Assembly (NCBI GenBank): GCA_017745195.1
Contig: JAGHZW010000111.1
Coordinates: forward strand, 570 to 64,569
Direction: 5' to 3'
Source: Pseudoxanthomonas sp.
GTDB taxonomy: Bacteria > Pseudomonadota > Gammaproteobacteria > Xanthomonadales > Xanthomonadaceae
Length of the DNA stretch: 64,000 nt
The notes beneath the pieces were generated by a model that saw only the letters and a program-made list of their open reading frames with translations, had not been told where the DNA came from and ran no database searches. Shown piece after piece: positions 8,333 to 17,694 of this stretch (position 1 is its first letter; each line of letters starts with the position of its first letter). The position numbers and the translations under genes were made by a program.

Positions 8333-9718
8333 CTACGCGACGACCCGGTAACAGGGCCGGTACTCGCCCGCGATCTTCATCCGCCGCTGCTCGACGAACG
8401 CACGCAGCAGTCCATCCAGCGCCTGCATCATGTCCGGCGCGCCATGGATCTCGAACGGTCCATGTTCCTCGATTCGGCGCATGCCGTCCTCCTTGACGTT
8501 GCCGGCGACGATCCCGGAAAACGCGCGGCGCAGGTCGGCCGCCAGGGCCGAGGGCGGGCGGCCATGGTGCAGGTCCAGCGCGGCCATGGCTTCGTGGGTC
8601 GGCACGAAGGGGCGCTGGAACTCCAGCGGAACCTCCAGCCCCCAGTTGAAGTAGAAGGAATCCTTGTGGGCGATGCGCGCCTCGCGCACCTTGCGGATGC
8701 CGGCGGCCATCTTCTTCGACACCGCCGCCGGATCGCCGATCACGATCTCGTAGCGCGAGGTCGCTGCCTCGCCCAGGGTCAGGCGCAGGAACCGGTCGAT
8801 CTGCTCGAAGTACGGCGCGGCGACGGTCGGGCCGGTCAGGATCAGCGGGAAAGGCAGGTCGGCGTTCTCCTCGCGCAGCAGGATGCCGAGCAGGTACAGG
8901 ATCTCCTCCGCCGTGCCGACGCCGCCGGGGAACACGATGATGCCGTGGCCCAGGCGCACGAACGCCTCCAGTCGCTTCTCGATGTCCGGCATGATCACCA
9001 GGTGGTTGACGATCGGGTTCGGCGACTCGGCGGCGATGATGCCCGGCTCGGTGATGCCGATGTAGCGGGTGTGGCCGCGGCGCTGCTTGGCGTGGGCGAT
9101 CGTCGCGCCCTTCATCGGCCCTTTCATCGCGCCCGGGCCGCAGCCGGTGCAGATGTCCAGCCCGCGCAGGCCCAGCTCGTAGCCGACCTGCTTGGTGTAG
9201 ATGTATTCGTCGCGCGAGATCGAGTGCCCGCCCCAGCACACCACCAGGTTGGGATCGGACGGATGCAGGATGCGCGCGTTGCGCAGCAGGCCGAACACCG
9301 AATCGGTGATCCCGGCCGAACTGTCCAGGTCGCTCTTGCAGTCCTCGCCCAATTCGATCGCCGTCCATGCCAGGTCGCGGACCACCGCGAACAGCAGTTC
9401 GGCCACGCCGCGGATGATCTCGCCGTCGACGAAGGCCATCGCCGGCGCATTGGCCAGGTCGATGCGCACGCCACGGTCCTGCTGGGTGACCTGGATGTCG
9501 AAGTGCGGATAGAGGTCGCGTGCCGCGCGCGGATCGTCGCTGGCGCTGCCGCTGGTCAGCACCGCCAGCGCGCAACGGCGGAGCAGGTCGTGCATGCCGC
9601 CGGACGAGGCGTCGCGCAGGCGCGCCACTTCGGTCCTCGAAAGCACGTCCAGCCCGCCGCGCGGGAAGATGCGTGCGTCCTGCACGGGCAACGTGCTCGT
9701 AGCGACCACTTCGTTCAT
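8333..9718 (-). CDS. ppnN: Pyrimidine/purine nucleotide 5'-monophosphate nucleosidase (PpnN/YgdH, LOG family)
   Basis: A 461-residue cytosolic enzyme that hydrolyses nucleoside monophosphates to the base and ribose 5-phosphate for nucleotide salvage; the E. coli orthologue is about the same length and is stimulated by (p)ppGpp. The central domain carries the LOG-family motif PGGVGTAEEILYLLG and the GCGPGAMKGPMKGA block. The flanking N- and C-terminal domains, typical of PpnN and absent from short plant-type LOG proteins, are both present. The ATG at 9718 follows the family N-terminus. It is transcribed on its own, downstream of a terminator from the TonB-receptor gene. Confidence 0.9.
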   Translation of the reverse strand: MNEVVATSTLPVQDARIFPRGGLDVLSRTEVARLRDASSGGMHDLLRRCALAVLTSGSASDDPRAARDLYPHFDIQVTQQDRGVRIDLANAPAMAFVDGEIIRGVAELLFAVVRDLAWTAIELGEDCKSDLDSSAGITDSVFGLLRNARILHPSDPNLVVCWGGHSISRDEYIYTKQVGYELGLRGLDICTGCGPGAMKGPMKGATIAHAKQRRGHTRYIGITEPGIIAAESPNPIVNHLVIMPDIEKRLEAFVRLGHGIIVFPGGVGTAEEILYLLGILLREENADLPFPLILTGPTVAAPYFEQIDRFLRLTLGEAATSRYEIVIGDPAAVSKKMAAGIRKVREARIAHKDSFYFNWGLEVPLEFQRPFVPTHEAMAALDLHHGRPPSALAADLRRAFSGIVAGNVKEDGMRRIEEHGPFEIHGAPDMMQALDGLLRAFVEQRRMKIAGEYRPCYRVVA

Positions 9719-9791
9719 GGGTCCTGCCGAATCCTGGAAAACCGACCGCCGACTCTACCCCAGCGCCGTGGCCAAAGCACCGTGCCACCCG

Positions 9792-9821
9792 AAAAGAAAC
9801 GGCCGGGTCGCCCCGGCCGTT
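9792..9821 (-). terminator. Rho-independent terminator of the TonB-dependent receptor gene
   Basis: AACGGCCGGG (9798-9807) pairs with CCCGGCCGTT (9812-9821) around a 4-nt loop. On the minus strand the stem is followed by TTTCTTTT. It lies 25 bases after the receptor stop. Confidence 0.85.
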
Positions 9822-9846
9822 CCAGAAATCCGCCTTGCCGGCCGGA

Positions 9847-12800
9847 TCAGAAGTTGTAGCGGAAGCCCAGCTGCAGCGACCACTGCGACACGCCGGTGTT
9901 GAAGCCGTCGGCGTCGCCGTTGGCCACGGTGGGCTGGCTGACGAAGTTGTAGTTGTAGACGTACTTGCCCTGGTAGATGCCCTGCAGGGTGGCCACCGAA
10001 GCGTCGGCGTAGAAGCCGTAGTCGACGATGTGGCCCCAGTCCTTGTTGATCAGGTTGCCCACGTTCTGGATGTCCAGCCAGATCTCCGACCGGTGTCCCT
10101 TCACGAAGCCGGGCAGCTCCTGGTTGATGCGGATGTCGAAGGTGTTGACCCAGCTGGTGCGGGCCGAGTTGGCCGGCACGTAGCTGCCCGCGTAACGGGC
10201 CACTTCCGGATGGGACTTCAGCCAGTCGTAGAAGTTGGCTTCCATCGTCGGGTTGGCGGTGAACTGGCCCGAGGAGGTCAGGTTGCCGAACAGCACGTCA
10301 CCCGGGCCCGACGGCACGTAGAACAGGTCGTTGTAGGTGCGGCTGTCGCCGTTGGCGTCGCCGACGAACACGTAGCTGTATGGACGACCGCTGCGGCCTT
10401 CGTACACCAGGCCAATGCGGCTCTCGTAGTCGCTGAAGAACTTGTGCTTCCAGTTCAGCGCGCCGGAAATGCGGTCGCGGATCGCATAGCGCGCGTTCTG
10501 CGACACGTCTTCGCCGGCGTTGAAGCTGTACTGGTAGGTGTAGCCGGAGCTGGCGGTCGAGCTGGTCAGCGCACCCACTTCGGTGGCGTTGGTGTAGGTG
10601 TAGCCCAGGTTCCAGGCCCAGTCGCTGCCCTCGGTCCACGGACGGCTCAGCATCAGGGTCAGCTGCTGGCTTTCGCCCTTGGTGGTGTTGTCGATCAGGT
10701 AGACGTCGCCGAAGCGGGGATCACGACCGTACTGGTTCTGCGAGGTCGACCACGCACCGGCAGCGCGCGGGTTCCAGAACAGCCTGCGGCCATCCGGGCC
10801 GAGGAAGCCCGGGCCCAGGTTCAGGCGCTGGTAGTACAGGCCGTTCTCGACCTGGGTCAGCAGCAGTTCGGCCGATGCGACGATGCCATACCACGGGGTC
10901 TCGGTATCGAACGCCAGGTTCGCCTTCCAGATCGACGGCAGCTTGAAGTCGTCGCCGGTCATGTTGACGTTGATCAGGCCCGAGGACGCGTTCGGCGGCA
11001 CCGGCTGGTTGCTGCCATCCGGGCTGAACGGCAGGTTCGGGTCGAACGCGGTCCGGGTGTACTGGACGTAGTTGTAGCCGTTGTTGGCGAAGCTGTTGCC
11101 GATCCACACCTGCGGCGCATCACCCTGGAACAGGCCGACGCCACCGCGCAGCTGGGTCGGACGCTCGCTGTCGAAGGTGTAGTTGAAGCCGAAGCGCGGC
11201 TGGATCAGGAACTCGTTGCTGAGCACCTGGCTGTTGTCGTAGCCGAACACCTGGTGGGCCAGCGCGTTGTAGGTCGGCGACGGGCTCACGTCCGGACGGT
11301 CGGCGCGCACGCCGAAGGTCAGGGTCAGGTTCGGGTTGAGGTACCAGGTGTCCTGCACGAACAGGCCGATGTTGCTGTTCTCGTAGTCGGCGGCGAACGA
11401 ACCCGGGCTGGTTTCGTCGCGCAGGTTGTACGTGGTCCAGCGGCCGTTGGCGAAGTTGGCCAGGGCATGGTTGCCGCCGGCACCGGCGGCGCCGGCCCAG
11501 AAGGTGTACACGCCCCAGCTCTGCGCGCTGTACAGGTTGTAGACGTCGTTGGTGCTGTAGTCGACGCCGAACTTCACGTCGTGGTCACCCAGGGTCCAGG
11601 TGCCCGCGCCGTAGTAGTTCCAGGTCTTGGTGCGCAGGAAGTTGCCCTGCGAGTTGACCTCGGTGCCGAAGTACAGCGAATCGCCGGCCACGTTCAGGCC
11701 GTTGTTGGTCTGCGCGGCGGTGCCGAAGAAGACCTGGATGCTCGGCATGTTGGTCGGCACCACGCGCTCGGCGGTGTAGTCGCGGTACGAGACCTTCATT
11801 TCGGTGCTGAAGGTGTCGCTCCAGTCGCTGAACATCTGGGCGACGTAGCTTTCCACCGACTTCTGGTGCTGGTACCAGTACGAGCTGAGCGAAACCGCGG
11901 TGCCGCTCATGCCATTGATGCGCAGCTTGCTCTGGTCGAGGTTGCTGTAACGGAAGCTCAGGCGGTGGTTTTCGTTGATGTTCCAGTCGAGCTTCAGCGC
12001 GTACTCTTCGAGGTCGGTGTCGCCATTGCTCTCCAGCGTGCCCGGGTCGACGCCCCAGACGCTGTTGGCCAGGCTCTGCGCCAGGGCGACGTCGGCCTGG
12101 GTGATCGTGGCGTTGGTCTTGCCCAGCGCGCTGCCGCTCAGGTCGGCGCCCGGCGCGGACTGCTTGAACTTCTCGTAGTTGGCGAAGAAGTACAGCTTGT
12201 CCTTGACCAGCGGGCCGCCGAAGGTGGCGCCGTAGGTCTCTTCCTTGTTGAAGCCGTTGAACGGAGTGCCGTCCGGGTTGTCACCGAACCAGTCGCCGTC
12301 GCGGTAGGTGCCGTACAGCGAGCCGTGGAATTCGTTGGTGCCGGACTTGGTCACCGCGTTGACGTTGGCACCGGCGGCGCCGGCGATGGTCACGTCGTAG
12401 TTCGACAGGTTGATGTCGATCGCCTCGATGGCCTCCATGGACACCGGCTGGCGCCGGGTGGTCATGTTGTTGCCTTCCAGGCCGAAGGTGTCGCTGGCCG
12501 AAACGCCGTCGATGCTGATGGCGTTGTAGCGCGGGTTCTGGCCGCCGGCCGAAATGGTGCCCGAGGCGCGGTCGACGAACGCCACGCGCGGGTCGAGGCG
12601 CATGTAGTCCTGGATGTTGCCGTTGATCGACGGCAGGGCCTCGATCACCTGGCGGCTCACGCTGGTGCCGGCACCCATCTTGGTGGCGCTGAACACTTCC
12701 GAGCCGCCGGAGATGCCGGTGACCTGCACCGCACCCAGGGTGGTGACGTCACCGGCCAGCGCCGCGTTCACCGTGTTGACCTGGTTCAGGGCCAGGAAGA

Positions 12801-13098
12801 CGTTGTCTTCGGTCTTGGTGCCCTCGCCGGGCTTGTTGATGGTGATGGTGTACGGGCCGCCGACGCGCAGGCCGCGCGAGGTCCAGCGGCCGGCAGCGTC
12901 CGTCGTGGCCCGGCTGACCGTGCCCGATTCGACGTGGGTGATGGTCACTTCGGCACCGGCGACCGGCTGGCCACCGTTGTCCGTCACCAGACCGCCGACA
13001 CCGGCGGAGGTGCTCTGGGCGAAAGCGGGGGCTGCGGCAAGCGCGGCGACCAGACCCAGAGTGAGTTTGGACATCCGGAGTCGACGGGATTCAGTCAT
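9847..13098 (-). CDS. Oar-like TonB-dependent outer-membrane receptor with carboxypeptidase-regulatory-like domain
   Basis: A 1083-residue outer-membrane protein. A signal peptide ends APAFA/Q (about residues 1-28). A CarboxypepD_reg-like beta-sandwich (GLVTDNGGQPVAGAEV to about residue 110) comes next, then a TonB plug domain (GQNPRYNAISIDGVSASD, ANVNAVTKSGTNEFHGSLYG), and a long beta-barrel ending in the terminal aromatic motif LGFRYNF. This is the architecture of the OmpA-related/Oar receptor family, abundant in Xanthomonadaceae; substrates are mostly unknown and may be peptides or glycans. The ATG at 13098 has GAGG about 10 bases upstream; an ATG at 13074 is possible. The gene is monocistronic, with its own terminator and a long 5' gap holding an inverted repeat. 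Confidence 0.9.
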   Translation of the reverse strand: MTESRRLRMSKLTLGLVAALAAAPAFAQSTSAGVGGLVTDNGGQPVAGAEVTITHVESGTVSRATTDAAGRWTSRGLRVGGPYTITINKPGEGTKTEDNVFLALNQVNTVNAALAGDVTTLGAVQVTGISGGSEVFSATKMGAGTSVSRQVIEALPSINGNIQDYMRLDPRVAFVDRASGTISAGGQNPRYNAISIDGVSASDTFGLEGNNMTTRRQPVSMEAIEAIDINLSNYDVTIAGAAGANVNAVTKSGTNEFHGSLYGTYRDGDWFGDNPDGTPFNGFNKEETYGATFGGPLVKDKLYFFANYEKFKQSAPGADLSGSALGKTNATITQADVALAQSLANSVWGVDPGTLESNGDTDLEEYALKLDWNINENHRLSFRYSNLDQSKLRINGMSGTAVSLSSYWYQHQKSVESYVAQMFSDWSDTFSTEMKVSYRDYTAERVVPTNMPSIQVFFGTAAQTNNGLNVAGDSLYFGTEVNSQGNFLRTKTWNYYGAGTWTLGDHDVKFGVDYSTNDVYNLYSAQSWGVYTFWAGAAGAGGNHALANFANGRWTTYNLRDETSPGSFAADYENSNIGLFVQDTWYLNPNLTLTFGVRADRPDVSPSPTYNALAHQVFGYDNSQVLSNEFLIQPRFGFNYTFDSERPTQLRGGVGLFQGDAPQVWIGNSFANNGYNYVQYTRTAFDPNLPFSPDGSNQPVPPNASSGLINVNMTGDDFKLPSIWKANLAFDTETPWYGIVASAELLLTQVENGLYYQRLNLGPGFLGPDGRRLFWNPRAAGAWSTSQNQYGRDPRFGDVYLIDNTTKGESQQLTLMLSRPWTEGSDWAWNLGYTYTNATEVGALTSSTASSGYTYQYSFNAGEDVSQNARYAIRDRISGALNWKHKFFSDYESRIGLVYEGRSGRPYSYVFVGDANGDSRTYNDLFYVPSGPGDVLFGNLTSSGQFTANPTMEANFYDWLKSHPEVARYAGSYVPANSARTSWVNTFDIRINQELPGFVKGHRSEIWLDIQNVGNLINKDWGHIVDYGFYADASVATLQGIYQGKYVYNYNFVSQPTVANGDADGFNTGVSQWSLQLGFRYNF

Positions 13099-13165
13099 TT
13101 TGGAGAGGCCTCAATGGTAGTGGCGTTCAGGCGAGGGCCCGAGGGCGGGACGGCGTAAGGGCATT

Positions 13166-13184
13166 CCTGTGACCTGATCACAGG
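13166..13184. promoter_or_regulatory. Inverted repeat upstream of the TonB-dependent receptor (Clp/CRP-like, odd spacing)
   Basis: CCTGTGA-CCTGA-TCACAGG is a perfect 7-bp inverted repeat about 70 bases upstream of the receptor ATG. It contains TGTGA and TCACA half-sites as in CRP/Clp operators, but separated by 5 instead of the usual 6 bases. The half-sites are seen; regulation by Clp is inference and the spacing argues against it. The 223-base gap 13099-13321 holds no gene. Confidence 0.4.
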
Positions 13185-13321
13185 AGTTAACACCAGATTA
13201 ACATGCTAGGTTGCAGGTGTGACGGCCGCGTGACAAAAAATACTGCAGCGCAACAACACGGCGGCATGCGGTCGTCAGGCGCGAGGAGGCGCGGCAGGCA
13301 GGACCCCGGCCCGCCCGAGGC

Positions 13322-13921
13322 TCAGCCGGCGGACGGCAGTCCCAGGTACGTGGCCAGCCCGTCCAGCAGCATCTGCACCGAGATGGCGACCAGCAGCATG
13401 CCCATCAGCCGTTCCACCGCGGCCAGCGCGCGCCGGCCGAGCAACCGGTAGAGGAAGGGCGCGGCCAGCAGGATCGCGGCGGTGCCGACCCAGGCCAGCA
13501 TCAGGGCCAGGCTCCACTCGCCCAGCCGCTCCGGCTCCTTGCTGCCCAGCAGCATCACCGCGGCCATGCCCGAGGGCCCGGCGACCAGCGGGATGGCCAG
13601 GGGCACGATGAACGGCTCACCGTCCGGGATCTCCCCCATCAGCCCTTCCGGCCGCGGGAAGATCATGCGGATACCGATCAGGAACAGGACGATGCCGCCG
13701 GCGATCGAGACCGACTCCTGGCGCAGGTGCATCAGGTCCAGCACGAACTTGCCGCACCACAGGAACAGCATCAGCACGGCCAGGGCGATCAGCAGCTCGC
13801 GGACCAGCACGACACGCTGGCGCCTGGCCGGCAGCGGCCTGAGCACGCTGAGGAACACCGGGACGTTGCCCAGTGGATCCAGGATCAGGAACAGCAGCAG
13901 CGCCGCGGACAGGACGGTCAT
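13322..13921 (-). CDS. MarC/YhgN-family integral membrane protein
   Basis: A 199-residue protein with about six hydrophobic segments, starting MTVLSAALLLFLILDPLGNVP. That LILDPLGNVPVFL block and the internal AIPLVAGPSGMAAVMLL block are hallmarks of the MarC family (NAAT/UPF0056), inner-membrane proteins of unknown transport role. MarC itself was once linked to multiple antibiotic resistance, but this was later disputed. The ATG at 13921 overlaps the upstream SDR stop as ATGA, so it is translationally coupled as the third gene of grxD-SDR-marC. Confidence 0.85.
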   Translation of the reverse strand: MTVLSAALLLFLILDPLGNVPVFLSVLRPLPARRQRVVLVRELLIALAVLMLFLWCGKFVLDLMHLRQESVSIAGGIVLFLIGIRMIFPRPEGLMGEIPDGEPFIVPLAIPLVAGPSGMAAVMLLGSKEPERLGEWSLALMLAWVGTAAILLAAPFLYRLLGRRALAAVERLMGMLLVAISVQMLLDGLATYLGLPSAG

Positions 13922-14676
13922 GCCGCCGCACTCCCGGCCGCATCCCAGACCTTACCGCGCCATGCACCACCGGCCTGCGACAGCAAGGTCACGCAGGCGC
14001 CGGCATAGGCCTGCGGGTCGCGCAGGCTTTCGTCGAGGTCGTCGGCGTAGGCGCGCGCGCGCAGCGGCGTACGCATCGGCCCGGGCTGCAGGCCGGAGAC
14101 CCGCACGGCGGTGCCGGCCAGTTCGGCATCGAGCATCCCGATCAGCGCACGCAGCCCGTGCTGGGCCACGCCGTAGCCGCCCCAGTAGGCCTGGCCGACG
14201 CGGGCCGGGTCGTCCACGGCCAGCACCACGGCCGCATCCGGCGCCTGACGCAGCAGCGGCAGGCAGGCCTGGACCAGCCACCACGGCGCGGTCAGGTTGA
14301 CGTGGATCGCGCGGGCGAAGGCCGCCGGATCGAGGTGCTCCAGGGGAGTCAGGCCGCGGAATTCGGCCGCGCAATGCAGCACGCCGTCGAGCCGGCCCAG
14401 TTCGGCCTGCACGCGGTCGACCAGTTCGGCGTAGTCGTCCGGGCCGGCCCCTTCCAGGTCCAGCGGGTACAGCAGCGGCTCCGGGCCGGCCTGCGCGACC
14501 GCGTCATAGACCCGGTTGAGCTTGGGCAGCCGGCGACCGAGCAGGACCAGGGTCGCGCCGGCGGCAGCGCAGGCTTCGGCAGCGACCGCGCCGAGGCCAC
14601 CATGGGCGCCGCTGAGCAGAATCACCCGGCCGGCCAGCGGCTGCGGGGCGGCGCTAGGCAGTTCGAACAGGCTCAC
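13918..14676 (-). CDS. YciK-like short-chain dehydrogenase/reductase with degenerate active site
   Basis: A 252-residue Rossmann-fold protein. The start is a GTG at 14676 overlapping the grxD stop as GTGA. The N-terminus has the nucleotide-binding glycine motif SGAHGGLG, and NLTAPWWLVQ and LQPGPMRT match SDR structural blocks. The expected catalytic set Ser-Tyr-xxx-Lys is not intact. The serine position falls in VLAVDDPARVG, and the tyrosine motif reads YGVAQ instead of YxxxK, so both Ser and Lys appear to be replaced. It may be a non-catalytic or altered NAD(P)-binding protein. It is coupled by 4-bp overlaps to grxD upstream and marC downstream. Confidence 0.8.
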   Translation of the reverse strand: MSLFELPSAAPQPLAGRVILLSGAHGGLGAVAAEACAAAGATLVLLGRRLPKLNRVYDAVAQAGPEPLLYPLDLEGAGPDDYAELVDRVQAELGRLDGVLHCAAEFRGLTPLEHLDPAAFARAIHVNLTAPWWLVQACLPLLRQAPDAAVVLAVDDPARVGQAYWGGYGVAQHGLRALIGMLDAELAGTAVRVSGLQPGPMRTPLRARAYADDLDESLRDPQAYAGACVTLLSQAGGAWRGKVWDAAGSAAA

Positions 14677-14993
14677 TGCGACTGCGCTTCGCTGACCATG
14701 CGCTGCAGCTCGCCGGATTCCAGCAGCTCCAGGGTGATGTCGCAGCCGCCGATCAGTTCGCCGTGCAGGAACAGCTGCGGGAAGGTCGGCCAGTTGGAAT
14801 AGCGCGGCAGGTTGGCGCGCACTTCGGGCTGCTCGAGCACGTTGACGGTGTGCAGGTTCTCGGCGCCCGCCGCCTGCAAGGCCTGGATCGCGCGCGCGGA
14901 AAACCCGCACATCGGATAGGCCGGCGTTCCTTTCATGAACAGCACGACCGGATGGCTCTCGACCTCGGCCTGGATGCGCTCCATCACCGCCAT
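14673..14993 (-). CDS. grxD: Monothiol glutaredoxin Grx4 type (CGFS)
   Basis: A 106-residue protein with the monothiol motif CGFS in AYPMCGFSARAIQAL, preceded by VVLFMKGTP, and the WPTFPQLFLHGELIGGCDI block that binds glutathione. CGFS glutaredoxins hold and transfer [2Fe-2S] clusters, usually with BolA partners, rather than reduce disulfides. The ATG at 14993 has AGGAGA 9 bases upstream and gives the family length. It is the first gene of grxD-SDR-marC and is divergent from sodB across 109 bases. Confidence 0.94.
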   Translation of the reverse strand: MAVMERIQAEVESHPVVLFMKGTPAYPMCGFSARAIQALQAAGAENLHTVNVLEQPEVRANLPRYSNWPTFPQLFLHGELIGGCDITLELLESGELQRMVSEAQSQ

Positions 14994-15102
14994 TGCGACT
15001 CTCCTGGACGCCGGGGAACGGCCCCGCCGTCGGCTAAACTGAAGCCGCAATTGTAATCCCTGGCGCCGCCGCGCCGATGCCGACACCCCCTGCCGAGGAC
15101 GC

Positions 15103-15681
15103 ATGCCGATCGAACTGCCCGCCCTGCCCTACGCCCGTGGCGCGCTGGAGCCGCATATTTCCGCCGCGACGCTGGACCTGCACCATGGCGGGCACCATCG
15201 GGCCTACGTCGACGAAACCAACCGGCTGCTGGCGGGCAGTGGCCTCGAGGACGCGCCGCTGGAGGAGATCGTCCGCCGCGCCCGTGGCCGGCTGGCCGAG
15301 CAGGCAGCGCAGGCCTGGAACCACGGCTTCTACTGGAACTGTCTGTCACCCCGTGGCGGCGGCGAGCCGGACGGCCGCTTGGGCGAGCTGCTGTCCCGCC
15401 AGTACGGCGACTTCGCCCGGTTCCGCGACGAGTTCACCCGGATGGCGCTGGGCCTGTTCGGCTCGGGCTGGGTCTGGCTGGTGCAGCGGCCGGATGGCAG
15501 CCCGGGGATCGTCACCACCCGCGGCGCGGGCACCCCGCTGGCCGGCGCCGATACGCCGCTGCTGGCCTGCGACGTCTGGGAACACGCCTACTACCTGGAC
15601 CGCCAGAACGCGCGGGCGGCCTATCTGGAAACGTTCTGGAAAGTGGCGGACTGGAACGCGGTGGCGGCGCGGCTGCGCTGA
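15103..15681 (+). CDS. sodB: Superoxide dismutase, Fe/Mn family (iron type likely)
   Basis: A 192-residue cytosolic enzyme that converts superoxide to hydrogen peroxide and oxygen. The metal ligands are visible: His27 in LDLHHGGHH, His in WNHGFYWNCL, and Asp and His in DVWEHAYYLD. The second-shell Gln in AQAWNHGFYW and the N-terminus IELPALPYA...LEPHIS resemble iron SodB rather than SodA. The usual His-Tyr pair after the first ligand is His-His here, while the gateway Tyr35 is kept. It is divergent from grxD and convergent with purK. Confidence 0.93.
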   Translation: MPIELPALPYARGALEPHISAATLDLHHGGHHRAYVDETNRLLAGSGLEDAPLEEIVRRARGRLAEQAAQAWNHGFYWNCLSPRGGGEPDGRLGELLSRQYGDFARFRDEFTRMALGLFGSGWVWLVQRPDGSPGIVTTRGAGTPLAGADTPLLACDVWEHAYYLDRQNARAAYLETFWKVADWNAVAARLR

Positions 15682-15690
15682 CCAGCGCCC

Positions 15691-15712
15691 GCGCGCCGGT
15701 CAGCCGGCGCGC
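15691..15712. terminator. Bidirectional hairpin between sodB and purK
   Basis: GCGCGCCGG (15691-15699) and CCGGCGCGC (15704-15712) form a perfect 9-bp stem around a 4-nt loop. It lies in the convergent gap and covers the purK stop codon. No T-tract follows on either strand. Confidence 0.45.
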
Positions 15713-16841
15713 AGCACCGCCACCGGCGGCGCGACCTGGGCCTGCCGGCCCAGTGCCTGCCCGACCCGCTCGAGCGCCGCGGCCAATGCCTGCGGTTCGT
15801 CGGCACGCAGGGTGGCATGGCCGACCTTGCGCCCCTCGCGCGGTTCCTTGCCGTAGTCGTGCCAGTGCCCGCCGGCCTCGGCCAGTACCGGGCCGGCCTC
15901 GGGCATCGCGCCGATCCAGTTGAGCATGCACGCGTGGCCGCGCATCGCCGGCGCGCCCAGCGGCAGGCCGAGCACCGCGCGCAGGTGGTTCTGGAACTGC
16001 GAAGCCTCGGCGCCCTCGATCGTCCAGTGGCCGGAGTTGTGCACGCGCGGCGCCAGCTCGTTGGCCAGCAGCTGGCCGTCGCGGCAGAACAGCTCGAGCG
16101 CGAACACGCCGACGTAGTCCATCCGCTCGGCCAGGCGCCGCGCATAAGCGGTGGCGGTGTCCGCCAGCGCCGCGTCGACCTTCGCCGGCGCCAGGCTGGC
16201 CGACAGCACGCCGTCGACGTGCCAGTTCTCGGTCAGCGGCCAGGTGCGGAACTCGCCATCGCGACCACGCACGGCGACCACGCTCAGCTCGCGCTCGAAC
16301 GGCACGAAGGCCTCGACGATCAGCCCGACCGTGGCCGCCTGCGCGCCCAGCGCCGCCCAGGCCGCGTCGGCATCGGCCAGCGTGCGGATCCGGAACTGGC
16401 CCTTGCCGTCGTAGCCCAGCCGCCGGGTCTTGAGGATGCAGGGCACGCCGACCGTGGCCAGCGCGCCGTCCAGCTCGGCGCGGGTCGCGACCGCGGCGAA
16501 CTCGGGTACCGGGATGCCCAGCTCGCGGAACAGGGTCTTCTCGGCCAGCCGGTCCTGGGCCACTGCCAACGCGCGCGGATTGGGAAACACAGGCACGCGT
16601 GCGGACAGCCACTCGGCGCTTTCGGCCGGCACGTTCTCGAAATCGAAGGTCGCCACGTCGACTTTGCTGGCGAACTCCGCCAGCGCGGCCTCGTCGCGGT
16701 AGTCACCGACCAGCAGCGGCGCGAACTGGCCGGCGCAGGCGTCGGCGACGGTGTCCATGACCAGGAAGCGCAGGCCCAGCGGCGCCCCGGAAAGGGCGAG
16801 CATGCGGGCCAGCTGCCCGCCTCCGAGGATACCGACGGTAG

Positions 16842-16845
<4 letters not shown>
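15700..16845 (-). CDS. purK: N5-carboxyaminoimidazole ribonucleotide synthase
   Basis: A 381-residue ATP-grasp enzyme of purine biosynthesis. It makes N5-CAIR from AIR, bicarbonate and ATP, the step before PurE. The N-terminus [20 protein letters not shown] is the standard PurK signature. The ATP-grasp blocks [30 protein letters not shown] and [14 protein letters not shown] are all present. The ATG at 16845 overlaps the purE stop as ATGA, giving the usual purE-purK operon with coupled translation. Confidence 0.96.
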
Positions 16846-17357
<512 letters not shown>

Positions 17358-17416
17358 GGCCGTCCTCGGTGACAAGGCCGTATTCTAGCCGCCTTCCCCA
17401 CCGACCGCCCCGCCCC

Positions 17417-17686
17417 ATGGACCGCAAGCTGCTCGACCTGCTGTGCTCGCCCGACACCCGCCAGCCGCTGGCGCTGCTGGAGGCGCGCGGCCTGGAGGCC
17501 CTGAACCGCGCGATCGCCGCCGGCCAGGTGCTTCGTGGCGACGGCAGCGCGCAGACCGCGCCGCTGCGCGAGGCGCTGGTCACCCGCGACCGCAAGCAGG
17601 TATTCCGCGTCGACGACGGCATCCCGGTGCTGCTGGTCGAGGAAGCGCTGGCCACCGTCCAGGTGGCCGATTTCCCGACGGCCTGA
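17417..17686 (+). CDS. Trm112-family small protein
   Basis: An 89-residue protein beginning MDRKLLDLLCSPDTRQPLAL and ending in the family block FRVDDGIPVLLVEEA. Bacterial Trm112-like proteins (YcaR type) are usually about 60 residues and their role is poorly known; eukaryotic Trm112 activates methyltransferases. This copy is longer, with an insert of about 25 residues between the N-terminal strand and the IPVLL strand. It keeps only one Cys in the normally CPxC-like N-terminal knuckle, so a zinc knuckle is unlikely. It sits 8 bases before nadC, probably in one operon. Confidence 0.8.
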   Translation: MDRKLLDLLCSPDTRQPLALLEARGLEALNRAIAAGQVLRGDGSAQTAPLREALVTRDRKQVFRVDDGIPVLLVEEALATVQVADFPTA

Positions 17687-17694
17687 GCCGGGGC

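Noticed and set aside
9835..13158. An 1107-codon plus-strand frame opposite the TonB-dependent receptor.
   Set aside because: It mirrors the receptor gene; its composition (Val, Ala, Gly, Arg, His) is that of a reverse-complement shadow and no family blocks are visible.
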